Shown: in pieces, positions 54,317 to 62,632 of the stretch
How the letters are laid out: each line of letters begins with the position of its first letter
How positions within the stretch are numbered: the first letter of the stretch is position 1
Source of the DNA: Antrihabitans spumae
GTDB taxonomy: Bacteria > Actinomycetota > Actinomycetes > Mycobacteriales > Mycobacteriaceae
Reading direction: 5' to 3'
Length of the DNA stretch: 64,000 bases
Assembly (NCBI RefSeq): GCF_043944905.1
Contig: NZ_JBIMSN010000050.1
Location: 1-64,000, forward strand
The notes under the pieces: generated by a model
Told to the model about the DNA's origin: nothing
What the model saw: only the letters and a program-made list of their open reading frames with translations
Database searches by the model: none
Program-made: the position numbers and the translations under genes

Positions 54317-55042
54317 ATGCACTACCTAGCGTTGCTGTTCGGACGGGAAGACGGCGGTCCAGAGGGCGAGCCGGGATCACCGGAGTTCGACGCCGAACTG
54401 GAGCGGTACGCCGCGTTCGAGGCGGCCGCCGGTGCCGCGATCGTTGGCGGTGTCGCGCTGTATCCGTCGGACACGGTTGTCAACGTGAGACATACAGCGG
54501 ATGGGCCGCTGGTCACCGACGGGCCGTTCACCGAGCAGGCGGAGGTCGTCGGCGGATTCACGGTGTTCGAGAACGAGAACCTGGACGACTGCCTCGAGCT
54601 CGTTCGCAAAATCCCCGCCGCAGCGGACGGTTTCGTCGAGGTGTGGCCGATGTCGGAGTACATGCAGGTAGCTGGGCCGCAGGCGGACTGGTGGCTTGCA
54701 TTGCTTCTCGAGCCGCCCGGCGACGTCGTTGCTCCCGGCACTCCGGAGTGGGATGCGGGTGCGGCCGAACACATTCGGTTCGGCGAGCAGGTCGGCGACG
54801 TGATCCGCGGCGGTGGATCGCTGCACCTACCCGACTCGGTGACTACGGTCCGCGTGCGGGATGGCGAGACCCTGTTCACCGATGGGCCGTTCGCGGAATC
54901 CGCTGAGGTCGCGAACGGTCTGTACATGTTCGCGGCGCCGGATCGTGCCGCCGCCGTTGCGATTGCGGTCCAGATTCCGTTGGGGGAGAGGGGTCGGCTG
55001 GAGTTGCGTCAGATCGTAGATTTGGAAGTGGCGGCCGAGTGA
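54317..55042 (+). CDS. Tandem YCII/DGPF protein, second ECF42 partner
   Basis: 241 residues made of two YCII domains: residues 1-118 with VTDGPFTEQAEVVGGFTVFE and 122-241 with FTDGPFAESAEVANGLYMF. Duplication of the domain contrasts with the single-domain partner at 37368. GGAAGGATG supports ATG 54317. Lies 67 bases before the second ECF42 sigma gene, the usual pairing. A weaker candidate promoter (TCGTCG, 17 bases, CCG) lies at 54261-54286. Confidence 0.88.
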   Translation: MHYLALLFGREDGGPEGEPGSPEFDAELERYAAFEAAAGAAIVGGVALYPSDTVVNVRHTADGPLVTDGPFTEQAEVVGGFTVFENENLDDCLELVRKIPAAADGFVEVWPMSEYMQVAGPQADWWLALLLEPPGDVVAPGTPEWDAGAAEHIRFGEQVGDVIRGGGSLHLPDSVTTVRVRDGETLFTDGPFAESAEVANGLYMFAAPDRAAAVAIAVQIPLGERGRLELRQIVDLEVAAE

Positions 55043-55109
55043 GCATCGCAGGTGCCCCCAGAGCGCCGAGGAGCGGAGCGACGCCAGAACCGACCGTCGA
55101 GGCGTAAAT

Positions 55110-56342
55110 ATGACCGTGCCAGGCCCGGCCGACGTCGATGTGGTCTATCGCGCCGAGTTCGGTCGGGCCTTGGCTACCGTCGCACGGTTCGTCGGTGACG
55201 TCGATGTCGCCGAGGACGCGGTGCACGAGGCGTTCGCCGATGCTTTGCGCACCTGGCCGAATCGCGGTTTGCCGTCGAATCCGGGTGCATGGATAACCAC
55301 GGCTGCCCGCAACCGGGCTCTGGACCGGCTTCGGCGCGAATCGACAAGAGCTGTAAGGGAAACCGATGCAGTTCTGCTTGCACCACCGAGTGAGGAGGTC
55401 GAGGTGGTTACTGTCGCGGACGACCAGTTGCGAATGATCTTCATGTGCTGCCATCCGGCGCTTTCGACGGAGTCTCGGGTTGCGTTGACGCTTCGGCTCG
55501 TGTGCGGCTTGCGGACCTCGGAGATTGCTCGAGCGTTCCTGCAGCCGGAACATACTGTTGCGCAACGGCTCACGCGGGCGAAGTCGAAGATCCGGCAGGC
55601 GAACATCCCGCTTCGCGTACCGCCTGCGCACCTGCTGCCCGAACGAACTTCCAGCGTGCTCTCCTGTATCTATCTGGTGTTCACCGAAGGCTACTTCGCG
55701 ACATCTGGACCGTCCGCAGTGCGAGACGAGTTGTGCGACGAAGCGATTCGGCTCGGTAAGTTGTTCTGCGCTTTGCTGCCGGACGAGTCGGAGGCGCGCG
55801 CCTTGCTTGCCTTGATGCTGCTCAACAACAGTCGTCGAGCGCAACGAAGCGTCGACGGTGAGTTGGTGCCGCTCGAAGAGCAGGATCGCTTGCAGTGGGA
55901 CCGGTCCGCTATCCGGGCAGGACTGCGTTGCCTTGTCTCGGCCGCCGCCGATGGTGCTGGGCCGTATCTTGCGCAGGCGAGAATCGCGGGTGCGCACGCA
56001 ATCGCTCCGACCTGGACCGAGACCGATTGGCATGCAGTCGTTTCCGGCTACGACGAGCTGTTGCGCTATTCGTCGTCGCCTGCGGTTCTCGTCAATCGTG
56101 CGGTTGCGGTTGGCTTCCGGGACGGGTTCGACGCGGGCCTTGCAGCGTTGGACGAGGTGTCCGAACATCCGCGGCTGGCGGGATCGCACATTGTCGTCGC
56201 CACTCGGGCTGACCTTCTTCGCCGAGCCGGACGCCACGAGGAGGCGCTCGGGTACTACCGCGATGCGCTGGCTACGGCAGGCACCGACCAGGTGCGCAGA
56301 TTCCTACAGCGTCGGTTGGACGAACTGTCGGCAGGCAGTTGA
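55110..56342 (+). CDS. ECF RNA polymerase sigma factor, ECF42 group (second copy)
   Basis: 410 residues: sigma2 (DVAEDAVHEAFADALRTWP), sigma4 (LRTSEIARAFLQPEHTVAQRLTRAKS) and a C-terminal TPR-like extension (SSPAVLVNRAVAVGFRDGF, ATRADLLRRAGRHEEALGYY). It matches the 37712 protein in layout but differs along its length, so the two are paralogues and not a recent duplication. Its YCII partner lies directly upstream. It ends 13 bases before the convergent dihydrofolate-reductase-family gene. Confidence 0.92.
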   Translation: MTVPGPADVDVVYRAEFGRALATVARFVGDVDVAEDAVHEAFADALRTWPNRGLPSNPGAWITTAARNRALDRLRRESTRAVRETDAVLLAPPSEEVEVVTVADDQLRMIFMCCHPALSTESRVALTLRLVCGLRTSEIARAFLQPEHTVAQRLTRAKSKIRQANIPLRVPPAHLLPERTSSVLSCIYLVFTEGYFATSGPSAVRDELCDEAIRLGKLFCALLPDESEARALLALMLLNNSRRAQRSVDGELVPLEEQDRLQWDRSAIRAGLRCLVSAAADGAGPYLAQARIAGAHAIAPTWTETDWHAVVSGYDELLRYSSSPAVLVNRAVAVGFRDGFDAGLAALDEVSEHPRLAGSHIVVATRADLLRRAGRHEEALGYYRDALATAGTDQVRRFLQRRLDELSAGS

Positions 56343-56355
56343 GTCGACGCGCCTA

Positions 56356-56985
56356 TCATTCGTCCATCGAAGCGGCAGTGGCCGTTTCGTAGCGAGGACG
56401 TCCGTTTGGCCGGTACGTCTGCAGCGCAACACCTTTTGTCGTCGTCCGAGATTCGACGAATTCGAGTGCGGTGTCGAGGCCCTGTTCGGGAAACAGTCGG
56501 GTGCCTTGGCCGACGATGACCGGGCAGACGATCAGGCTGAGCTCGTCGACGAGGTCGTTGTCGAGCAACCACCGGACCAGTTTGCCGCTACCGTGCACCT
56601 GTAGCTCGCCACCGGGCTCGGCCTTCAAAGCGCCTATCGCGGCCTTGGTGTCGCCGGTGAGGACGGTCGAGTTCGTCCAGTGCGGGTCGGTCAGTGTCGT
56701 TGACGTGACGTATTTTGGTCGCGAATTCAGTGCTTTGGCAACAGGATTCATGTCCGGATCCGGAACCTGACCCCAGGATCCGGCAAACAGTTCGAAGGTC
56801 GTTCTGCCGAACAGGAATGCGTCGGCGCGTCGATAGATCCCGTTGAGGATCGTCGTTGCTTCGTCGTCGAACATCGGCATCACCCAGCCGCCGCGTTCGA
56901 AGCCTCCTCTGCGGTCCTCGTCGGGTGCGCCGAGTCCCTGCATGACTCCGTCTACGGTAACCATCGTGGTGGTCGTGAGCTTCAT
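56356..56985 (-). CDS. Dihydrofolate reductase family protein (RibD C-terminal-like)
   Basis: 209 residues of the RibD_C/DHFR-like family: TTTMVTVDGVMQG at the N-terminus, GGWVMPMFDD, ADAFLFGRTTFELFAGSW, KYVTSTTL and the nucleotide-binding GGELQVHGSGKLVRWLLD. Such stand-alone proteins are common in actinobacteria and are thought to be NADPH-dependent reductases; true folate activity is not expected. Convergent with the ECF42 gene. Confidence 0.88.
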   Translation of the reverse strand: MKLTTTTMVTVDGVMQGLGAPDEDRRGGFERGGWVMPMFDDEATTILNGIYRRADAFLFGRTTFELFAGSWGQVPDPDMNPVAKALNSRPKYVTSTTLTDPHWTNSTVLTGDTKAAIGALKAEPGGELQVHGSGKLVRWLLDNDLVDELSLIVCPVIVGQGTRLFPEQGLDTALEFVESRTTTKGVALQTYRPNGRPRYETATAASMDE

Positions 56986-57026
56986 GATCGCGATTCCCTT
57001 CTCGTTGGTGTTGCGTTCGCGGTGTT

Positions 57027-57329
57027 TCAGGTCTTGCCTTTCCCGGACAGTGGCCGCACCTCGGCGATGTCGTATTCCTCCACCGATACCGACAGCATGG
57101 CCTCGCCTTGATCGCTACCTGGGCCGGTTCGACGGAACGTGTCGAGTGTCTGTTGCGAGCTCCAGCGCTCGTAGATGTTGATACGACCTGGATCGACGAG
57201 GTCGGCGCTGATCGCGATGTCGAGGCAGCCGTCCGCCTCGCGAGCCTGTTCGACGATGATCACGCACCCCTCGAGGTACGACGCGCGCTGCGTCGGTTCG
57301 ACGGTGATGTGTCCCGCAACGATGATCAT
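57027..57329 (-). CDS. Antibiotic biosynthesis monooxygenase (ABM)-domain protein
   Basis: 100-residue dimeric alpha+beta barrel protein: MIIVAGHITVEPTQRASYLE, ADGCLDIAISADLVDPGRINIYERW and the C-terminal VSVEEYDI. The family holds quinol monooxygenases and many proteins of unknown role. ATG 57329 with AGGAG 8 bases upstream is chosen over an upstream open frame. It is divergent from the HxlR-type regulator at 57406, which probably controls it. Confidence 0.82.
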   Translation of the reverse strand: MIIVAGHITVEPTQRASYLEGCVIIVEQAREADGCLDIAISADLVDPGRINIYERWSSQQTLDTFRRTGPGSDQGEAMLSVSVEEYDIAEVRPLSGKGKT

Positions 57330-57351
57330 CGGTCGGCTCCTGTCCGGTATA

Positions 57352-57389
57352 CTTGTTTCAGACAAGCACACTTGCTTGAATGCAGCAAG
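57352..57389. promoter_or_regulatory. Two inverted repeats in the ABM/HxlR divergent promoter
   Basis: CTTGT-TTCAG-ACAAG (57352-57366) and CTTGC-N9-GCAAG (57371-57389) share CTTG half-sites. They fill the 76-base gap between the ABM gene and the HxlR-type regulator, the expected operator of the latter. Confidence 0.6.
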
Positions 57390-57405
57390 CGGGTAGGGTG
57401 AGGGG

Positions 57406-58071
57406 ATGCGTACACGTGAGTACGGCCAGTTCTGCGGGCTTGCACGCGCGGCGGAGGTCGTCGGTCAGCGGTGGACGATCCTCGTTCTTCGCGATCTGTT
57501 CGTCGGTCCGCGGCGCTACTCCGACCTGATCGCCGGGCTGCCCGGGATGCCGACCAACGTACTTGCCAGTCGACTCAAGGAGCTCGAAGACGACGGCCTC
57601 GTGGTGCGCGAGGTGTCTGGTCGGTCCGTGGTCTACCGGGTAACTCCGAGAGCCGACGAGCTCAGGGCAGCATTCGACGCCTTGGCTCGGTGGGGAGCGG
57701 CCGGTATGCGTGAGCCACGCGAGAGTGAAGTTGTCACCGACGCGTCGTTGGTCGGCTCGTTACGTGTTGCCGGACAAGGCGGTTCGCGTCCCCGTCGACG
57801 AGGATCGGTGACCTACGAAGTGCGGGTCGGCCCTGCTGCTGCGCACGCAACGGTCACGAGGGGAGAGATCGTGGTGCAACCGGGTGCGCATCCAGCTCCC
57901 GACCTCGTCGTGGTCGGAGGTCCGGGCTTTCGTGATGTGCTCGCCGGAGTCCTCGGCCCCGACGCCGCTCTGCAGACAGGGGCGGTCGAGCTGATCGGGG
58001 ACGAATCCCTCTTTGCAGATTTCGTTGCCACGTTCAAGGTGCCCTACAGCGAAACGCTGCCGATCGCCTGA
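57406..58071 (+). CDS. HxlR-family winged-helix regulator with SCP2-like C-terminal domain
   Basis: 221 residues. Residues 1-100 are an HxlR winged helix: FCGLARAAEVVGQRWTILVLRDL, GPRRYSDLIAGLPGMPTNVLASRLKELEDDGLV. Residues about 125-215 form an SCP2-like sterol-carrier fold (GEIVVQPGAHPAPDLVVVGG, ELIGDESLFADFVATF), a known arrangement in actinobacterial regulators that could bind a hydrophobic ligand. Divergent from the ABM gene with operator-like repeats between. ATG 57406 follows AGGG. Confidence 0.88.
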   Translation: MRTREYGQFCGLARAAEVVGQRWTILVLRDLFVGPRRYSDLIAGLPGMPTNVLASRLKELEDDGLVVREVSGRSVVYRVTPRADELRAAFDALARWGAAGMREPRESEVVTDASLVGSLRVAGQGGSRPRRRGSVTYEVRVGPAAAHATVTRGEIVVQPGAHPAPDLVVVGGPGFRDVLAGVLGPDAALQTGAVELIGDESLFADFVATFKVPYSETLPIA

Positions 58072-58369
58072 GTAGCCGAAATCCGGTGTCATCGGACTTC
58101 GCTGCGGAGTGAGGGTGCCATTGACATCGTTCCGCGGGGGTAGGGGGACCCCGGCGCCGTCGGAGTAGGGCTGGTTGCCTGACTTTGTGTGATTGCACTC
58201 GGAATCCGAGAGCAATCACACAGGATCTGTCCTCGACGTTGGCCAACTCCACAGCTACACCATCACCACCCCGACCGGGCATCAGCACCGCTCGACAGCG
58301 CCGCCGCTACCGCTGCCGCTCCCACTGCGAGACGATGGTTCCGACATCGCTGCCGCCTAGTCTGGACGT
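58072..58369. other. Intergenic region with a large palindrome
   Basis: 298 bases. It holds the 37-base palindrome listed separately, a TGAGGGTGCCATT word also found at 4219-4231, and CCGCGGGGGTA also at 4208-4218. No gene was recognised here. Confidence 0.5.
58186..58222. repeat. 37-base near-perfect palindrome
   Basis: TGTGTGATTGC, A, CTCGGA, A, TCCGAG, A, GCAATCACACA: all 17 base pairs of the two stems match, with one A-A mismatch inside. It is 114 bases after the HxlR stop and has no T-run, so it may be a regulatory or processing hairpin rather than a simple terminator. Confidence 0.7.
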
Positions 58370-58717
58370 ATGAATACGTTCCAGAAGGTCGCTGCGCTTA
58401 CCAACAAGGTTGTGGTCGCTGTACTGGACCTGCCCGTAATCGGCAAACTTGCGGGCAAATCGATGACCGTCATCACCTACACGGGGCGCAAGTCCGGCAA
58501 GACGTTCAGCCTTCCGGTCGGGTTCACGCAGAAGGGCAACGTGCTGAGCATCGGCGTCGCGTTCCCGGAGAAGAAGAACTGGTGGCGCAACTTTCAAAAC
58601 GACGGTGACAAGCTGACGGTGGCGCTGCATGGCGTCGATCGCACCGGACACGCGGTCAGTCGCCGCAACGACAAAGGTCAGGTGTCGGTTCGGGTGTCAC
58701 TCGACGCGACGAGCTGA
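58370..58717 (+). CDS. Ddn-like deazaflavin (F420)-dependent nitroreductase family protein
   Basis: 115 residues of the split-barrel family of deazaflavin-dependent nitroreductases: VITYTGRKSGKTFSLPVGF, VLSIGVAFPEKKNWWRNF, LTVALHG. Such proteins bind F420H2 or related cofactors and reduce quinones or nitro compounds. Small for the family but with the core motifs intact. It is followed one base later by a truncated-haemoglobin gene in the same direction. Confidence 0.82.
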   Translation: MNTFQKVAALTNKVVVAVLDLPVIGKLAGKSMTVITYTGRKSGKTFSLPVGFTQKGNVLSIGVAFPEKKNWWRNFQNDGDKLTVALHGVDRTGHAVSRRNDKGQVSVRVSLDATS

Positions 58718-58718
58718 G

Positions 58719-59174
58719 ATGGAGACCGTGTACGACGCGGCAGGCGGGTCGGACGGGCTAAGTGCTCTCGCCCACGCCTGGCACGTCCGCGTGATCGCCG
58801 ACGACGTGGTCGGCCATGCGTTCAGTCATGGCTTTCATCCCGACCACACAGCTCGACTGGCCGCCTATTGGGCGGAGGCACTCGGCGGGCCTGCGACGTA
58901 CTCGCAGGATTTCGGCGACGAAACCGCCGTCGTGCGAATGCACAGCGGGAACGGCCCACACGACGAGATGGACCGCCGCGCAATCGAATGTTTCGACTTG
59001 GCGCTCCGCGACGTCGGCATCGCCGAAGGCACGCGTGTGCATCGAACGCTTCTCGACTATTTCGCTTGGGCGACAACAACTACGATGGCGCGCTACCACC
59101 GATCGGCGGACGATGTGCCGAGCGGACTGCGAATACCGCACTGGTCGTGGGACGGCCTCGTCGCCGACGATTAG
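58719..59174 (+). CDS. Truncated haemoglobin (group II-like)
   Basis: 151 residues with the 2/2 globin pattern: TVYDAAGGSDGLSALAHAWHVRVIADDVVGHAFSHGFHPDH, AAYWAEALGGP, YSQDFGDETAVVRMHSGNG with the proximal histidine. Group II members bind oxygen or NO and are linked to oxidative or nitrosative stress. ATG 58719 lies 1 base after the preceding stop. Overlaps the convergent TetR gene by 4 bases. Confidence 0.85.
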   Translation: METVYDAAGGSDGLSALAHAWHVRVIADDVVGHAFSHGFHPDHTARLAAYWAEALGGPATYSQDFGDETAVVRMHSGNGPHDEMDRRAIECFDLALRDVGIAEGTRVHRTLLDYFAWATTTTMARYHRSADDVPSGLRIPHWSWDGLVADD

Positions 59175-59776
59175 CGAGCGCGAATGCCATCGAGCACCGA
59201 ATCGACGATCCCGTTTGTGTAGGTCGAGTTCAACGGTCCGCTTCGCTGCAGCCAACGATTCAGTAGCGGCCCCCAGATCAGATCGATTGCGATATCGAGA
59301 TCTAACGCCGGTGACAGTTGCCCCGCGTCCTGAGCCGCTTGCAGTCGGCGTCTTTTGACCTCTCGCATCGGTGTCTCCAGCCATTCCGCGTACTGCGCGG
59401 CGAGTGTGTCGTCGTTCGATATCGCGGTGTTGAGAGCCCGCATCGGGACGTCGTACATCGGGTCGTTCAGTTCGTCGGCCGTCGCTGCGAGAACAGCTTT
59501 CAGATCGGATTCGATGTCGCCGGTATCGGGGAGGGCAGCCAACTCGGCGCCCTTCTCGTTCATCGCGACGAACGAATCGAACAACACCGCACCTTTCGAC
59601 GGCCACCATCGATAGATGGTTTGCTTGCCGACCCCCGCGCGGGCAGCGATCGCTTCGATGGTCATCTTCTCGTAGCCGACTTCGCGAACGAGGTCGGTTG
59701 CCGATTCCAAGATTGCCAGTCGCGAGCTTTCGCTCCGCCGTCGCGCGTCCGCAGATCGACCGTCTGTCTCCTTCAT
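59171..59776 (-). CDS. TetR-family regulator
   Basis: 201 residues from ATG 59776: helix-turn-helix MTIEAIAARAGVGKQTIYRWW (residues about 37-57) and a TetR_C_11-like helical domain. Divergent from the SDR at 59882, with AGACG/CGTCT and GAGACG/CGTCTC inverted repeats in between. It probably represses itself and the SDR. Confidence 0.92.
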   Translation of the reverse strand: MKETDGRSADARRRSESSRLAILESATDLVREVGYEKMTIEAIAARAGVGKQTIYRWWPSKGAVLFDSFVAMNEKGAELAALPDTGDIESDLKAVLAATADELNDPMYDVPMRALNTAISNDDTLAAQYAEWLETPMREVKRRRLQAAQDAGQLSPALDLDIAIDLIWGPLLNRWLQRSGPLNSTYTNGIVDSVLDGIRAR

Positions 59777-59797
59777 GCCCAAAACCTACACGAAACG

Positions 59798-59810
59798 AGA
59801 CGGTCCGTCT
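59798..59810. promoter_or_regulatory. TetR operator candidate (AGACG-GTC-CGTCT)
   Basis: Perfect 5-base arms with a 3-base spacer, 22 bases before the tetR start; it overlaps the start of a TTGACA box (59810-59815) for the SDR gene. The same motif recurs at 59852-59866. Confidence 0.65.
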
Positions 59811-59851
59811 TGACAGTTTGAGCAGCGAGAGTCCATGCTGAACGACGAGAC

Positions 59852-59866
59852 GAGACGACCCGTCTC
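59852..59866. promoter_or_regulatory. TetR operator candidate (GAGACG-ACC-CGTCTC)
   Basis: Perfect 6-base arms with a 3-base spacer just before the AAAGGAGG ribosome site of the SDR. Same GACG/CGTC half-sites as the site 54 bases upstream, so both divergent genes would be controlled. Confidence 0.7.
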
Positions 59867-59881
59867 GCAAAGGAGGCAGTG

Positions 59882-60739
59882 ATGACTGTTCAGCGTTCGT
59901 GGTTGATCACCGGTGGTTCTCGTGGCCTCGGTCGCGCGTTCGTTTCGGCTGCGCTCGACGCAGGCGACCGCGTGGCTGCGTTTGCTCGCTCGACCGCAGA
60001 GCTTCGTGAACTTGCCCGACCGACGGGTGGTGCACTCGTTGTGTTCGACGTCGACGTGACGGATCGTGAAGCTGTAATCAGTGCAGTCACCGAGGCGCAC
60101 AACGAATTAGGGCACATCGATGTCGTCGTCAACAACGCGGGAAACATCTCTATAGGCATGGTCGAAGAGTTCACCGAAGCGCAAGCCCGAGCACAGTTCG
60201 AAACGAACTTCTTCGGCGCGCTCTGGGTGAGCCAGGCAGTCCTCCCCTACCTGCGTGCCCAACGCAGCGGCCACATCATCCAGATATCGAGCATCGGAGC
60301 GCTGGCGAGCGCGCCGACCACCGGCCTGTACAGCGCGAGCAAAGCCGCGCTGGCAGCCATGAGCGATTCGTTGGCTCTCGAGGTCGCAGCTTTCGGAATT
60401 GCCGTCACAGTCGTCGAACCCGGCGGGTACTGGACGGACCTCTACCACGCGATGACGTCGACGGACCCGATGCCGACCTACGATCAGATTCGCGACGCGA
60501 TCACGCAGCAGTGGGATGGCGAATCCGTCGACAGCGCACCGGAATTGGCTGCATCGGCCTTGCTGAAACTGGTGAATGCCGAAACCCCGCCACGGCGACT
60601 CCTTCTCGGCGGCACCGCATTCGACGCAGCTGCGATGATCGCCGAAAGTCGACGGGCGGAATACAGCTCGTGGGAAGCCGTCAGTCGTGCTGCGGAGTCT
60701 GCGATACCGGAACCGCAGACTCCGGGCCTACGTCAGTAG
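59882..60739 (+). CDS. SDR family oxidoreductase
   Basis: 285-residue SDR: SWLITGGSRGLGRAFVSAAL cofactor loop, NNAGNISIGM, ISSIGALASAPTTGLYSASKAAL with catalytic Ser/Tyr/Lys, and VVEPGGYWTDLY. The extended C-terminus resembles aldehyde/ketone reductases often paired with TetR repressors. AAAGGAGG ends 5 bases before ATG 59882. Regulated by the divergent TetR; substrate unknown. Overlaps the convergent hemophore-like gene by 7 bases. Confidence 0.9.
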   Translation: MTVQRSWLITGGSRGLGRAFVSAALDAGDRVAAFARSTAELRELARPTGGALVVFDVDVTDREAVISAVTEAHNELGHIDVVVNNAGNISIGMVEEFTEAQARAQFETNFFGALWVSQAVLPYLRAQRSGHIIQISSIGALASAPTTGLYSASKAALAAMSDSLALEVAAFGIAVTVVEPGGYWTDLYHAMTSTDPMPTYDQIRDAITQQWDGESVDSAPELAASALLKLVNAETPPRRLLLGGTAFDAAAMIAESRRAEYSSWEAVSRAAESAIPEPQTPGLRQ

Positions 60740-61110
60740 CTACTGCAGCTATCGGCGATGGACTGAATCACAGGGCGCGCCTGCTCGGCTTCCAAGCTGT
60801 TCGCGAGCTGCTCGGCTCGCCCGCTCATCCCCGGATTGGCGGCCAGGTAGGCGTCGATTGCCATCCGCCGCTGATCGACGGGCAGGTCGAAGAGCACGGC
60901 GAGCTGCGCCTTCTGCTCCGGCATCTGGTCGAGTTGTGCCGCGACATCTGGTGCGCGGTCGTGCAGTGCCGCATCGATCTGGCCGAAGTTGCAGGTCGAG
61001 TTCAGTAGCGGATCGAAGATGTCTGTCGGAACCGCAGAGGCAGTCGTGGGTGCAAGCAGCAACACTCCGCCCGCCATCGCTCCGATCAACGTCGTTTTGA
61101 GTGGTTTCAT
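60733..61110 (-). CDS. Secreted hemophore-related (MHB-type) protein
   Basis: 125 residues. A signal peptide (KPLKTTLIGAMAGGVLLLAPTTASA) precedes a mature helical domain with one N-terminal and one C-terminal cysteine (NSTCNFGQIDAALHD ... SIADSCSSY), and FDLPVDQRRMAIDAYLAANP, the pattern of the mycobacterial haem-binding (Rv0203-like) family. It may scavenge or buffer haem outside the cell; ligand binding is not shown by sequence. ATG 61110 is the only start giving a normal signal peptide. Confidence 0.8.
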   Translation of the reverse strand: MKPLKTTLIGAMAGGVLLLAPTTASAVPTDIFDPLLNSTCNFGQIDAALHDRAPDVAAQLDQMPEQKAQLAVLFDLPVDQRRMAIDAYLAANPGMSGRAEQLANSLEAEQARPVIQSIADSCSSY

Positions 61111-61156
61111 ACCTTCGGATTGACCGAGATCGACTTCGGTAAACGTCGCAAACCAC

Positions 61157-62533
61157 TCAAATCTGCCGCGCAGCCCTCGCGATGGCATCGGCCGAGCGGT
61201 CGATATCGGCGTCCGTTGTCGCCCAATTCGACACCGATATGCGCAGCACGTACTCGTTGTTCCAGGTGGTGCCACCGAGCCAGCAGGTTCCATCGCGCTG
61301 GATGGCGACAACAGCTGCTCGGTTCGCGTCGTCTCCTCCGGGTAGTCGCACGAGCACTTGATTGAGGACGACGTCGTTAAGGACGTCCGCGCCCGGCAAC
61401 CGAGCCAAGCTATCTGCCATTCGACGAGCTTGCGCGCAGTTTCGCGAGATCAGGTCGGCGACGCCCGCACGGCCGAGTGATCGGATCGCTGCGTACACCG
61501 GGACCGCACGAGCACGTCGCGAACTTTCAGGTACGTAGTTCGTGTTGTTGCGCTGACCGGGATCGACAACGAGATACGGCCCCGCGAGGCCCATGGCGGC
61601 GACATGAGCGTCGGGATCGGCAACGATTGCCATTGCCCCGTCGTACGGAACGTTCAACCATTTGTGCGCGTCGACAGCCCAGGAGTCCGCTCGTTCGACG
61701 CCGCGCGTCAGATGACTCGTCGACGGCGAGGCAGCGGCCCATAAGCCGAAGGCGCCATCGACGTGCAGCCACGCATCGTGAGCGGCACAGGCGTCGGCTA
61801 TTCGAGCGAAGGAGTCGAAAGCGCCCGTTGCCACGTTCCCGGCTTGCGCGCATACGATCGCCGGACCCTCCCCTCCGGCCAGAGCAGCGCTGAGCGCGTC
61901 GGGTTCCATTCGTCCCTGATCATCGGTGGCAATGCGCACCGCGGTGTCGGCGCCGAGCCCGAGCAGCCGCAGTGCCGTGTAGATGGTGGCGTGCGCTTGC
62001 TCGCCGCACAGGATCCGAATCGAAGGCGCGCCCATCAGCCCGTGCTTACCGACGTCCCACCCTGTTCTTGCAAGGACTGCATGGCGCGCGGCGGCCAGGC
62101 AGGTGGTGTTGGCGCCTTGGCCACCGGTGACGAAGCCGACGCTCGCTGTCTCGGGCAGTCCGAGCAAGTCGAGCAACCACGCAGAGGTGATCTCTTCGAT
62201 TGCGGCGGCAGCGGGGGAGAGGGCATGGAACGCGGCGCACTGATCCCACGCGGAGACGACCCAGTCCGCGGCCAAGGCTGCGGGGAGCGCACCGCCGATG
62301 ACGAAGCCGAAATGTCGGGGACCGGAACTCGCGACAAGGCCCGGATCGGCACCGGCAACAAGCGCGTCGATGACAGCAGCAGGGTCCTCGCCGCGTTCCG
62401 GCAACGGCCCGCCGAGAAAGTCGCGGACACCGTCGGCGTCGGTTCGGGCGGCAACGGGGCGCTCGTCGAGTGTGTCGAGGAATGCCTGCGCATGCGCGGC
62501 GGCAGTGGCGAGTCCTGCTGTGCGATCACCCAT
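61157..62533 (-). CDS. PLP-dependent decarboxylase (group II, aromatic-L-amino-acid type)
   Basis: 458-residue fold-type I PLP enzyme: SGPRHFGFVIGGALPAALAADW, SVGFVTGGQGANTTCLAAAR, an acidic LHVDGAFGLW strand with the cofactor aspartate, and the Schiff-base lysine in WAVDAHKWLNVPYDG. Closest in appearance to aromatic-amino-acid/diaminobutyrate/glutamate decarboxylase relatives; the amino acid substrate is not evident. ATG 62533 is used, as a longer frame to 62641 has no similarity. Divergent from the lipoprotein hydrolase at 62633. Confidence 0.85.
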   Translation of the reverse strand: MGDRTAGLATAAAHAQAFLDTLDERPVAARTDADGVRDFLGGPLPERGEDPAAVIDALVAGADPGLVASSGPRHFGFVIGGALPAALAADWVVSAWDQCAAFHALSPAAAAIEEITSAWLLDLLGLPETASVGFVTGGQGANTTCLAAARHAVLARTGWDVGKHGLMGAPSIRILCGEQAHATIYTALRLLGLGADTAVRIATDDQGRMEPDALSAALAGGEGPAIVCAQAGNVATGAFDSFARIADACAAHDAWLHVDGAFGLWAAASPSTSHLTRGVERADSWAVDAHKWLNVPYDGAMAIVADPDAHVAAMGLAGPYLVVDPGQRNNTNYVPESSRRARAVPVYAAIRSLGRAGVADLISRNCAQARRMADSLARLPGADVLNDVVLNQVLVRLPGGDDANRAAVVAIQRDGTCWLGGTTWNNEYVLRISVSNWATTDADIDRSADAIARAARQI

Positions 62534-62632
62534 AACCAAACAGTAGAACGACCTGCGGAATCGCATGTGCCGGAACCGTTGCGGAGCTACGATTTTCTGC
62601 AGACGGGGGACCTCAGACAGCAGGGAGTTCCG

